Of a DNA stretch of 64,000 bases, positions 31,917-42,621 are shown piece after piece. The DNA lies in the NCBI RefSeq assembly GCF_033473495.1, contig NC_088938.1:4108264-4172263 (forward strand), in the 5' to 3' direction. Made by a program: the position numbers and the translations under genes. Numbering within the stretch: the stretch's first letter is position 1; the number at the start of each line of letters is the position of its first letter. The DNA is from Cercospora beticola. Lineage: Eukaryota; Ascomycota; Dothideomycetes; Mycosphaerellales; Mycosphaerellaceae. The notes below the pieces were generated by a model that saw nothing but the letters and a program-made list of their open reading frames with translations, was not told the origin of the DNA and did no database searches.

Positions 31917-33190
31917 ATGGCAGCAAACGACGAAGTATACCGAGCCTCGACCTTTGCGCCGGTCAACATTGCCATTATCAAGTAGGACAGCGAACAATAG
32001 TAGCGGACGGCGTGAAACTGACGGTGCTTCAAGATACTGGGGGAAGCGAGATACCAAAGTACGGCCATGACTCGGGACGAGAGACTGATGAGTGGGAGAA
32101 AGTCTGACAGATACAGCTCAACTTGCCCACCAACGGCTCCATCTCCGTCACGCTGTCCCAAGACGACCTGCGCACGCACACCACCGCCGGGTGCAGTGCC
32201 GCCCTCACCGACGACTCCCTGACGCTGAACAACGCTCCGCAGGACATCTCGGGAGCTCGTACGCAGGCATGTCTGCGTGAGCTGCGGTCACTGCGAAAAG
32301 AGCTGGAAGATGCCGATTCATCGCTGCCCAAGCTGTCGGAGTTGAAGCTCAAGATCGTCAGCGAGAACAACTTCCCCACCGCTGCCGGTCTTGCTTCCTC
32401 TGCCGCTGGCTTTGCTGCTCTGGTGCGTGCCATCGCGAACCTGTACGAGCTGCCAACGTCGCCTACCGATCTCTCGCGCATTGCACGACAGGGCTCTGGC
32501 TCAGCATGCCGCAGTCTCATGGGCGGATACGTGGCATGGCAGAAAGGGGAGCAGCCAGATGGAAGTGACAGTGTGGCATATGAAGTCGCCTCGGCCTCTC
32601 ACTGGCCCGACATGCGAGCACTCATCCTCGTAGCCTCTGCTGAGAAGAAGGACGTCAGCTCCACTGCCGGCATGCAGCAGACAGTTGCCAGCTCTGCCCT
32701 CTTCCAGCACCGCGCAGACGAAGTCGTGCCAAAGAGGATGAAGGCCATGGAGAAGGCCATCCACAACAGAGACTTTGAGAGCTTCGCAAAGCTCACCACC
32801 AAGGACTCCAACAACTTCCATGCCACCTGCCTGGATACCGATCCACCGATCTTCTACATGAACGATACGAGCCGAGCTGCTGTGCGCATGTGCGAGTACA
32901 TCAATGCCAGCCACCCAGAGGAGAAGCAATACTGTGCATACACCTTTGATGCAGGCCCGAATGCTGTCGTGTACTACCTCGCCGAGCACGAGGACATCGT
33001 CGCGGGTACTTTCAAGAGCATTGTTGGAGACAAGACTGGCTGGGAAGGTGCAAGAGGGCAGAAGATCAAGGCAACACCGCTTCCGGAGGGCGCGGAAGTC
33101 GCGGCAGAGAAGCTGAACAGTGGCATCTCGCGTGTCATTTTGACCAGTGTCGGCGATGGTCCGCGCAAGACGGACAAGCACCTTGCGTAG
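31917..33190 (+). CDS. ERG19: Mevalonate diphosphate decarboxylase (3 exons, 387 aa)
   Basis: GHMP-kinase-fold enzyme converting mevalonate-5-diphosphate to isopentenyl diphosphate in the cytosolic mevalonate/ergosterol pathway. Exons are 31917-31981, 32034-32058 and 32117-33190, with introns of 52 and 58 nt. The middle exon is only 25 nt and encodes YWGKRDTK. Joined, the start reads APVNIAIIKYWGKRDTKLNL, the family hallmark. The ATP-binding GHMP motif is FPTAAGLASSAAGFAAL. SGSACRSLMGGYVAWQKG carries the catalytic-loop region, and TFDAGPNAVVYYL is the C-terminal motif. Length is close to the yeast enzyme. A long open frame antisense to exon 3 is a coding shadow. Confidence 0.92.
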
Positions 33191-34024
33191 ACTGGAGATG
33201 CCGAGTGTGGGACACGAGCAGAAGAGGAGGATGAGATAGTTCTTACGAGATACTGTAGTGAAGATACCCAAATTTCGACAGACGAGTGCTCAAGTCATTA
33301 GCAGGATCGAGCATGGTCGCGAATATGCGAGGTAAGTTCCGAAATTGTTTGGAAAGTGACAAGTCTTAGTTCGGAGAATTTACCTTCACTGCGACTACAG
33401 CAGATCGCCCTCAATTAGGGATCGAGTTCGCTGCTGCGCCTCACAAGAATATCGACGATTCGTACGATCAAGAAAGGATCGGATCAACCGCTTTCTCTTC
33501 GTCCGTTGATTTGTATATGCTGTTTGCGTTCAGACAGCGATCTGAAATTACGATCATTACTGACGAGGTTTTGCCTTTGCTTACTTGTGGTGCTCTGACG
33601 AATGCCAATGCTGAGCCTCGTTGCCTATTTTATCTTCTAGTGGCTTGTGTATGTTCTACTCCGAGCTTTCGGCGTCCGACTTTGCGGGGATAGTGATGGG
33701 TGGATGTCAGCGGAACTGGGGATGTAAGAGGACTAGGAGAATTAGAATTACTGAATCGGGTATGATCAATCCTTGGCGTAGAGGGATGGGGTGGTGAGAC
33801 AGTGGGACTATAGGTGAGATCTTGGGGATTGGTGTTGGAATAGGGAGAAAGATGGAGATGAGAGTGAGTTGCGGATCTTGGTAGGATGAATGTACCGATG
33901 AAGATATAAGAGAGTCGTGAGGGTGCTAATTCTTTCTTGCCAGGCACCATCAATCACTCATTCCTGAACGACAACAATCTTTCCAACAACAAGTCCTACC
34001 ACTACATATCATCCATTCATCAAG
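33191..34024. other. Intergenic; upstream of a secreted protein gene
   Basis: No gene supported. The last 100 bp before 34025 is A/C-rich (aacgacaacaatctttccaa), in keeping with a highly transcribed secreted-protein promoter or leader. Confidence 0.45.
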
Positions 34025-34664
34025 ATGCGTTTCACAACCGCCGCTTTCGCTGCCTTTGCCAGCGCTGTCGCCGTTTCCGCTCAGTCTTCCCAGATCAACG
34101 AAGATGATCTCCCAGCTGCTTGCCAAGTAGATCCTTCTTGTGTGCAGGTTGTTGGACTTGCTGCTCAGTGTCCTTCGCTTGGTGCGTCGAATTCCCCTCA
34201 CACCTTATTTGTCGGATTTTATGACATAGATGGCGCAGAATGCTGATGATGATTATTGGGTGTCGTAGGTGGCAATGTTTTCGAAGACCAAAGCTTCTTG
34301 CAGTGCGCTTGCACAAACATTGATCCTACTCTGTTGGCGACTTGTGCGCAGTGTGTGTCGACGAGCAAGGATGGTGGTGGTGAGTTCTAATCTTTATTGC
34401 TTGCTATGCTTACGGCTTTTCGTGTGCTGATATGTCGTTCGCGTAGATGTCTTGGAGCTCCAGGCAACTTGCGCGCAGCTGTCTAGCGCGTCTTCGGGTG
34501 CTGCAGGAGGCAGTGCAGCTGGAGCAGGAACTGGAGCAGGAACTGGAGCAGGAACTGGAACTGGCACTGGGGCAGGAACTGGAGCAGGAGCAGGAGGCAG
34601 CGCAGCAGGAGGTACTGCAGCTGGAAGCAACGCACAGCCACCTACAGTCGGAGGAGTTGCTTAA
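34025..34664 (+). CDS. Secreted cysteine protein with Gly-Thr-Ala repeat tail (3 exons, 161 aa)
   Basis: Exons are 34025-34181, 34269-34379 and 34447-34664, with phases consistent. The signal peptide is MRFTTAAFAAFASAVAVSA. The mature domain has eight cysteines (LPAACQVDPSCVQVVG, AAQCPS, LQCACTN, LATCAQC, LQATCAQL), a spacing that loosely recalls CFEM-type extracellular domains but lacks the exact CFEM pattern. From about residue 110 the protein is a low-complexity Gly/Ala/Thr tail built of GAGT and GTGT units, encoded by a DNA minisatellite of ggagcaggaact-like units. No GPI hydrophobic tail follows; it ends PPTVGGVA. A cell-wall-associated or free extracellular protein is the likely product. 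Confidence 0.75.
34515..34600. repeat. Coding minisatellite (ggagcaggaact units)
   Basis: Repeated 6- and 12-nt units, gcagga/actgga, inside the last exon of the secreted protein gene, specifying the GAGT repeat. Length changes in multiples of three would keep the frame. Confidence 0.7.
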
Positions 34665-36557
34665 GCTGGAAAACTGTTCGGCTTGGTGGTCGGGAGATAA
34701 TGTGAAAGAATTGAGAAGCAATTCTTCCAAGCTCCGACGCTTGCACTTGCTTACTGTAATACTACCCAGTGCACTTCCATCAGAACTTTTATGGAACGTG
34801 GCCAACGGCAACATTGGCCATGCGCATAACTCCCCTCGTTCGGAGATTCCTTTGGATCAATCGGCCTGAGAATTGAGGTGCTCCTGGTCGTCTGTGGTGA
34901 AGAACATATCTCTTTCTTGCTTGGAACAATGTCTCTCACGGTTGAAAGAGATAGTGTGGACTGCTTTGTGGTATTCACAGTACGTCAAGTAGGGTGATGC
35001 TCAAGCTGTTGGTATATGTCGGCAGTCAGTTGCTCTAACTGTCAAGTCGCAGATATCGCGTCCAGACTCGTTCTCGCTGGGGTCAACCAAAAGTGCAGAC
35101 CCCAATGGAAGCAGCAAGGTCCAGATGCAAGACTCGCAGCTGAATCTTACTCTCCGTATCAGCAGCATTCGTCCGTCGGTCGAACGAGGCCTTAAGTAAC
35201 AAAGCTTGGGTTGGAACCGGATACCAATGAATTCCTGGAGCTTCCATATCGCTGGGACATGCACGCACGGAAGGCCTGAACCTCGAGCATGGTCTCGATG
35301 ATGAGCACGATCCTCCCCATTTGTCTACATATTTTCGAGAACCCATCGCTTTGCTTTTGTGGCAATGCGTGCTGCGTGCGTAACGATTTTGCTGCTGTAC
35401 ACCCTTCAGGAGTCTTGCCGCGAAGGCTTCGAGGTAAACAATGGAAGAAGCGGGAGCGGTTGTTCAGAGAAGCGTCAAGTTGATCTCAAGTCTCGTATAG
35501 AGTTAGACTTGACTTTACTCCACGCCCAGTAGCCGCTGTCAGCATGGTGATTCCACATGGCAAGGTCGAAATCGAGGCTATTGAGTGCTCTTGAGTCTAT
35601 TGGAAAGCCTCTTCTCCTCGGATGAAGCAGTACGCGTGTCGACCGTGAGCGCTTCGTCCATTTGAGGAAAGATTCTCGAAGTATACCATCCGTTCTAGGC
35701 AAGATTGTCCCGACCTCCATTAGAAGGCCTGAGTGGATGACCAAACTGCTGTCCTAGGATCGTGAAAGTGAGTTATTCTTGTTTCCTTCGTTAAGATGCT
35801 ATGAAGAACGTGGAAAAGGTGTTGGTCGGCTGACATAAATGCCTTTTGGAGCACGATGAGAGACTTTGAAGCCCTTCTTCGGATCTACCTCGCTTGCTGT
35901 ACTACTCCGAATCGGCCTCGAACGCGTGAGGTTGTGTGGTCTTGCCAGGACCAAGCCTGGAGCCATGTGCGAGACCCTGTCTGTATTTCGGGAGAATCGG
36001 ATCCGTTTACTGCCACAATTCCGACCACAGCAATGTGCGTCGAGAAATCGCCATAACGCCCGGCTCTGGCTCTGATTATGAGACTGTACAACAGCTTGCC
36101 GGCATTGTCGATTGAAGCGATACGGGCAGGGAACAGGCCAACGATCACGGTTATTGCCTTTCTTGACCATTGCCCACAAACATAAACATACTTCAATCTC
36201 ATCCTGGTTAAAAGCCATTGAGCCTATCACACTCAAAGCGTTGTATCCAAGCTTCAAGCTTGAAGTTGGAATTGGCTCTCTCGCGCGGCCGCGTTGCTGT
36301 CACTGGAGATGGAATTCATACAATTTGTTCTCCGGTAGAATGCTGGAAGCACGCTGAACGGATTGCGTTTGCTATCAACTCGCCTGACCGTCAAGCATTG
36401 TGTCATGATGAACTGACTCGGACTCAATTCAATTCAGTTGGTTCGAAAGAGTATCATTGTTACTTCCCGGCCAACCGGAAGTGCCTGGTTATTAATACTC
36501 TGATGCGTACGCAGCTCTCGAGGAGAATTTGCGATCTTGACGGACTTAGTCGATGCG
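34665..36557. other. Long gene-poor stretch; nothing recognised
   Basis: About 1.9 kb. Only short shadow-like frames on both strands, with no domain, signal peptide or convincing intron structure. It may contain the distal promoter of the esterase gene. Confidence 0.45.
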
Positions 36558-38476
36558 ATGTTCGTTACCAACCTGCTGTTTCAGCTTGCACTAGCATGTT
36601 GTGGCTTTGCGCGACAGATCCGACAGCAGGTCATAGTCGATAACGTCTTCGGCCGTGGCGTGTCGTACCAGGGATTCTACTACGATAATTTCGAAGCTTT
36701 TCTCGGCATCAGATATGCTGAAACCACTGGTGGAAGCAATCGCTTCAAGGCTCCCATTCCCTTTCAACCACAGTCGAATACTGTGAACGATGCTGTTGAT
36801 CCTGGACGGCCCTGTTTGCAGAGACAGTTCAACGGAACGATATCAGCAGACTGCTTGAAGCTGAACATCTGGCGGCCGAAGGGCACGACTGCAGAGGCGA
36901 AGTTGCCTGTTATGGTGTGGATTCATGGCGGTGTGTTCGTATCATATGCATGAATCTTCTCCTGAGCTAATGCATGCTTTGCTAGGAGGCTTCGTCGAAG
37001 GAGGCAAAGACTCGAGTGCTACGTTTCCTGGGGGCTTGATCAATGACAGTATCGCCAATGGCCAGCCAATCATTCACGCCTCTATGAATTATCGCCTTGG
37101 GGGTGAGTACTTGGCAGCCTAATGGGATCGTCATGCCCTTTCCTGACAATGTTGTAGTCTTCGGTTTCGCGCAATCGAAATACCTCAAAGATACGGGTAA
37201 CGAGAACGTCGGTTTGCGAGATCAGCGGCTTGCTCTTGAATGGATACACGACAATGTCGCTGCTTTCGGCGGCGACCCGGACAGGATTGCTATCCACGGA
37301 CAGTCTTCTGGTGCTGTCGCCGTGGCAATGCAAGTCCTGGCTTACGGCGGCTCGAAGCCTGCTCCTTTTCGTGCCGCCATCTGTCAAAGTCAAGGGCCAG
37401 AGCCTGGTACCACGGGAAACTATACAAGGAACGCTCAAGCTGCCATTCTGGCGTACACAGGCTGCGATCGTTTCGACTATGACTCGAAGGAAGCCATCGA
37501 TTGTCTTCGGAATATCTATGGCCTGGATCTGCGTGATGCGCAGAATGGCACCGCGTGCCAGGATACTTGCGAGGGGGAATCACCGAAAGCTGGGTCCGAA
37601 GGAAATGTAAGCTCGGCGCAGGAAACTCCTCCTTGCCGCGTTTGTCTGGATGGGAACCTTGGAGACGAGTGGCTGCCGGTTGTCGACGGCGATTTCGTTC
37701 CGGATGTTCCATCTCAGCTGATCGCACAAGGACGCATGGCAGATGTCGCCCTGATTCTAGGCTGGACGGCTCAAGATGGCGTTCCTTTTGCAACTGGCAA
37801 CAACATTACGGCTCAAGAGTTCATGCGACATTATCTCCCAGCTCTCGAGCCCCCTACCGTTGACAAGGTGCTGGAACTGTACCCTGCCTCTGACTTTCGA
37901 CCCAGCTATCGACCCAACGGAACCATTTCTTTGTCGGTAGAGGACTATCGTGCTGCTCAAGTCATGCGAGACGTTGCTTTCACGTGCAGTGCGGTCGACT
38001 TTGCCCAGGGCTTGTCTAGGATTCAATCTGCTGGCAATCAGGTGTTCTTGTACGAGTTCAATCAGACCATTTTCACGCCCAACCTGGAAAATGATGGAAG
38101 ATTTGGTTGGGGTGTTATACACTCAAGCGATATCGCATACGTGTTTGATAATCTGGACATTTATCTCAAGCCCGACTCACGTTTGAAGAAGGTGAACATC
38201 ACTGAGGTGGATCGGTCTCTTGCTCATCAAGTGTCGGGGGCTTGGTCCTCATTCGCTACTTCCTTGAAGCCTTCCATCGAAGGAAAGGAAACATTACAGG
38301 GCTGGATGCCTGCTCAGTTTGCCGATGGCAATCTGGGGACTTATGTCATCGGAGGATCGAGCCAGGGGCCGTCAGAAGAGGGGTCTTCAGCCAGGGAGAG
38401 TGTGCTGAAAGAGAGGCTGCTCGAGAGGTGTAAGTTCTGGAATCAAGTTGAGGTGGTTGCGCAGATGCAGTATTAG
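36558..38476 (+). CDS. Secreted type-B carboxylesterase/lipase (3 exons, 602 aa)
   Basis: Alpha/beta hydrolase of the carboxylesterase family. Exons are 36558-36930, 36986-37102 and 37158-38476, with introns of 55 nt each and consistent phase. The signal peptide is MFVTNLLFQLALACCGFA. The opening family motif is NFEAFLGIRYAE, and the oxyanion-hole HGGGF is formed across the first intron. EDCLKLNIW-type sequence appears as ADCLKLNIWRP. The nucleophile elbow is GQSSGA with Ser213, and the active-site His lies in GWGVIHSSDIAYVF. Several N-glycosylation sites (NGT, NYT, NIT) fit secretion. The substrate is unknown; these enzymes hydrolyse diverse esters or lipids outside the cell. It lies about 4 kb from the metabolite cluster, with secreted-protein genes between, so membership of the cluster is unlikely. 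Confidence 0.87.
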
Positions 38477-39621
38477 GATAGCGCTCGATGGCAGCGGTGA
38501 AGAGGATATGGACAGCTAATATGAGTTGCAATCTCGGTAGTTGGGGAACATGTTCCAGGTGGGCTGCCGAGCGGTCAAGAAGCACAGGGGCGCCAGACCA
38601 GAGCCCAAAGGTTCATCTTGTTAATCATAATGTCGTGGTTAGCGCAGCCCTCCCGAGACGGTCTTGTTGTGCAACGAGCCTACAAGCCGATTTGTGTAAG
38701 TGATTTGCCCTTGCGGTTATAACGTGAAGAGTTGGGGACTTCGTTGATCCGCTTACGGCCAGAGTTCAGTATCCGTTTCGCAATGTCTGCTCATCCACAA
38801 CTACTGTATCGTGCGAATTTGTTGTTCGGACACCACGACTGCGCATAACCGAGTTGATGCCACTACATCGTAGTCTCCTAATGTTACGGCACCTCCATCA
38901 CGCGCCACGCAAGACTGCCATCGGGTTGTGACTACTGGTTCTCGCCGAGCATCGCTCGAAAGATGCAAGCCATCGAGCAGCTACACCAGTTGCGGTCAGA
39001 TTGGAATTTGACCATTTCTAGAACCAACAGACTTGCTGATAGATCTCCGCGAGTGGCACAAATGATGCGATCCTGATGCGTGCCCGCGGACCGACGTAGT
39101 ATCGAAAAGTTCCAGACACGATGGACATGTTTGTGCTGAGACAATCTTGGTTGTTCCCAACTCAGCTAGTGTGTCTGGGAGCAGAAAAACCTGCATGCTG
39201 ATGGTGGCTCCTCCGGTGTCCGTCCAAAGGTCACGGCGCACGGTAGCATCGATCTATAACACTCTACAGTCAATTGGCCTATGTCGAAGGCTCCTGTCGA
39301 AGGAAATAGTCGTCTCGATAAGAAGATTACCAATGCATGTCGTATTGGGATTGATGAATGTGATTAGCTATGGTCGTCTATCTACAGTGTTCGAGTAGGT
39401 ATCAAGAGTCGCTGACCTGTGCAATGTTAGTCAGATGGGGGGAACCGGCAGCAATCGCGCCTCGAAGGCAACATGTCACACGTACAGGACATCCACCTCG
39501 TGTTGTGATAGTATGTGTAGGTCTTCCCCCTTCAACCATAGCAAGACATGCTAGGGCTGACGTTGTGAATGCACCACGGGGTCTGCATATGACACAATTA
39601 GCATGCACATCCGGTTTAGAA
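38477..39621. other. Intergenic; nothing recognised
   Basis: About 1.1 kb without a supported gene or repeat. Confidence 0.45.
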
Positions 39622-39768
39622 TCAGTTCATCCTGCTGACAGGAAGACGTACACCGTCCTCCAATGTGCCGGGGTGACAGTGACTTGGGCAGTTGAGGTCT
39701 TGGGGTGTTGGAGCAGCCCAGGCGGTAAGAGCCATGACGATGGCGGTGTAGAGCGCGGCAGCCTTCAT
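39622..39768 (-). CDS. Possible short secreted peptide precursor (48 aa)
   Basis: The start at 39768 gives MKAAALYTAIVMALTAWAAP, a good signal peptide, followed by a short mature part with two cysteines (LNCPSHCHPG). The frame stops after 48 residues. A GT at about 39652 and an AG further downstream could extend the protein through an intron, so the true C-terminus is uncertain. Support is limited to the signal peptide and the ATG context. No family recognised. Confidence 0.4.
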   Translation of the reverse strand: MKAAALYTAIVMALTAWAAPTPQDLNCPSHCHPGTLEDGVRLPVSRMN

Positions 39769-40681
39769 GTTTAGTCGGTGTTGCTTCGTAATTTGTAGAG
39801 AGAGATTGAACGCGGAACAATGGCGCCCTTTATATATTGTACAGCTTGTCCGCCCTTGTCTTTTGTATCGTGCCCACTCGGCGTCTGCAGGTACTGTAGC
39901 TCTCAGATGGAGCCGACTAGGCGAGTTTCCATTACAATATACCGTGCCGACCATACCGATAGGACCATCGGCGGTGCACTTATGGATGCCCCGAAGGCGA
40001 CTCTATGGGTCCATAGATAGCGTCTTCAGTCAGAATCCAGTAGGGACGTTGGTGATTGTCTCCACGCCGGTGTGTACAAGTGCACGAAGACGTGTTCAAC
40101 AGCCCGCGCACAGAGCCTGATATGTTGGGAACGTCTGTTGTGCGTCACTAGCGATAGGCCTCGAACGTCGATGTAGCCGTTTGAGTGACCAAGTGGTCTC
40201 ACAAAACCACAGCCTACTGCAATCATGAACAGACCGGGATTCCGCCGGAAGTACGGCCGACACATAGGGATCTTGAGTCGGAACGAACAATACGACTGGC
40301 AATGACGGGCTCGCGTCGGTACATGCAGAGAACGCACGGAGAGAGCAGCAGCCATAGCGTGCGTGGTCCACAGTCGTCTACCAGAAACGACTTGCTCCGG
40401 GATGCTTTTGCTCTCGTACGATGTCATAAGTGATGGTGTGACTTTGGGCGAGGGTTGAGTGTAGAAATTCATTGAGGGCAGTCAACTCTCGATTCCTTCG
40501 AGCAAAAGAATTTCCTCAGAAAGCAGTCCCCCAAATACGGCAAGATGAGATCAAGATGAGATGACAGCTGAGAAGAGCAAGCTTTCATGGTTCTCGTACA
40601 CATGGCCAGCATTTCGTTTATCTACTCATATTACATGTTCTCTTGAAGATATTACATGTTCTCGTGACGTCGTGATTTTCT
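39769..40681. other. Intergenic; nothing recognised
   Basis: No supported gene. A tatata-containing stretch (39835) just upstream of the small peptide gene may be its TATA element. Confidence 0.4.
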
Positions 40682-41491
40682 TTACTTGCTGCAAGTGGAG
40701 TACTTGATGTCATCAAGGACAACAGCCAGCAGAGGGGAGGTAACAGCCAAGCCCCCTGGAGGCGAGAAGGTGACAATCGCGAAGGAGAGGTCTTTGCAGC
40801 CATTGATCTTGCCGCTGAAAGCCTGCTCGACAGTGCCGAGCGCGGTTGTTGGGTTGTATTGGAATTGTCTCGAGCAGATCTGCTTAGCATTGCTGACCGA
40901 GTTGTCGCTTCCTTGGTAACCAGTGACTTGGATGTTGCATGCGGCAGGGATAGCTGCAGCACCCTGACCGAGCATGGTAGCACATCCGAAGTAGAAGCTC
41001 TCGAGGTCGAAGGATTTCGTTTGACTTCCTGGGAAGAATGTGGTGATGGTTGGTGTTCCTTGGAGTTGAGTGACGAGGTTGGCGGCAGCGTAGCTACGAT
41101 TCGTCAGTATAGTCCTTCAGCAGCGATTTGTTGCAGAGCCGGAACTCACTTTGTGCCAGAGTGTGGTGCAACACCTGGCTGGAGGCCAGTGCCAGTAGCA
41201 ATGACAGTTGAAAAGGAGAAACCTTGGTAGAGCAGACCCTGGTACCCAGATGGAATGGGGTTCAGCAAGTTGCCTGGAATTCCCTGGAGATCATCGAACT
41301 GCGGAAGCCATCAGTCATCGGATTGGGGGTACTAATACCGTCACCCAAGCACCTACGTTTGCGACTTGCGATTTACGGTTCTTGCAGGTTGGGTAGTTGG
41401 TCTTTGGGTTGTAGTACTTGTTGGTGGGAACTGCGAGGGCTTGCTGGCATGTGAGCGCAGCGGCAAGGCCGTAGGCGAGGAGGTTGACCAT
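40682..41491 (-). CDS. Secreted hypothetical protein (3 exons, 231 aa)
   Basis: Exons are 41491-41357, 41298-41150 and 41093-40682, with GT-AG introns of 58 and 56 nt and matching phases. The signal peptide is MVNLLAYGLAAALTCQQALA. The mature protein of about 210 residues has a globular composition with several cysteines (TCKNRK, FGCATM, AACNIQ, QICSRQ, NGCKDL, STCSK). Readable stretches include GIPGNLLNPIPSGYQGLLYQ, then AANLVTQLQGTPTITTFFPG, and the C-terminal TSPLLAVVLDDIKYSTCSK. I recall similar uncharacterised secreted proteins in plant- and rock-associated ascomycetes, but cannot name a family. There are no membrane segments after the signal. An extracellular location is inferred. Confidence 0.75.
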
Positions 41492-42621
41492 ATCGACGGT
41501 TTGAAAGAAGCTGATGGAGTTTGTAGATTGTGGGCGAAGAAAGTGCTTGTTGATGGGAGAAAGGATCGATCATTGAAACTGCTGCTAGGTATTATATGCA
41601 GCCTGTGCTTGAGCGAAACGTCCTCGGAATTCGCAGACCCGGCAGAGGCTCCGGGCTCAAGCCACGAACGTCGATAGGCGTGTTGGCGACATCATTGAAG
41701 CCGTTGAGATGTTAAGGTCGTGCCCTTGATGCAGGAAATTGGCGCGCTATAGAACTGAGATCGGCATGTGTTGCGTCTGCAGGACGCCCATGCTCACAAA
41801 CTTCAGCTTGGGGTCGAGTAAACACCTCGCCATGGCTTTTGTCGATCTTCTGGCACCGAGAGGCGCCATGATGCACGCGGCTTGATCAATTATGGGGATG
41901 CTGACCACCACCGAGACATTCAGCAGCTCACATTTGAAGGTTTGGTTCGAAGCGGAGTGATGTGGAATTCCCCAATTCGTCCGTTCGATTTTCATGCTTC
42001 CGCCCACGCCATCTGCCGACCAATATGTGCTGGCGCGGCTGATTCTGCACGACGAAAGTGGCACAGCATTTGATGGGGATGATGAGTAGTTGCGGCACGG
42101 CCGCGAAAGTATGGTCTTGTAGCCCGTGCCGAGTCTTCCTTCAAGCAATTGTTGTGAGCGTAGGATTGGTAGAATTCTGCCGTTGAGCTCGAATCAAGCA
42201 TTCCGTCCTGTGATCATCGTGAGTTCAAGGCTCGCTTCAGCACCGCCACGTTGAACCTCCCCGTCTGGTCGTGGAAAGTGCACGAATGGATCAAGGGTAC
42301 ACCATGTAATGTCGAGCCAAGTGCTTAGATAGTGGAGAAGGTGAGCGGGCTGACTCGACCTAAAGCGCCACGTTATGTCGATCAGCAACAGGCACGGGAG
42401 ACTATAGACAGAGCATGACTGGAACTCTCCGACATCGCTTCGAACTTTCAAACGCCGCATTAGGTCACTGCCAAGTCGACGTGGTAGGCGGATAGCTCTT
42501 TGCACGCAGATACATTGGAGCGAACTTGTCGTGCATCATGGCATTGGGGCTCGGAGGTTGCGAATATCACCGGAAATCGAGTTGTTGGGACCATCTGTCA
42601 ACACCAACACGCACTGCGAAT
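41492..42621. other. Intergenic; left border of the metabolite cluster
   Basis: About 1.1 kb without a supported gene. It separates the secreted-protein gene from the hydrolase that starts the cluster. Confidence 0.45.

Noticed and set aside
32501..33271. 256-codon open frame antisense to ERG19
   Set aside because: Coding shadow of the mevalonate decarboxylase exon; no independent family.
36558..38476. Carboxylesterase as a member of the metabolite cluster
   Set aside because: Separated by about 4 kb with two secreted-protein genes between, and itself secreted.
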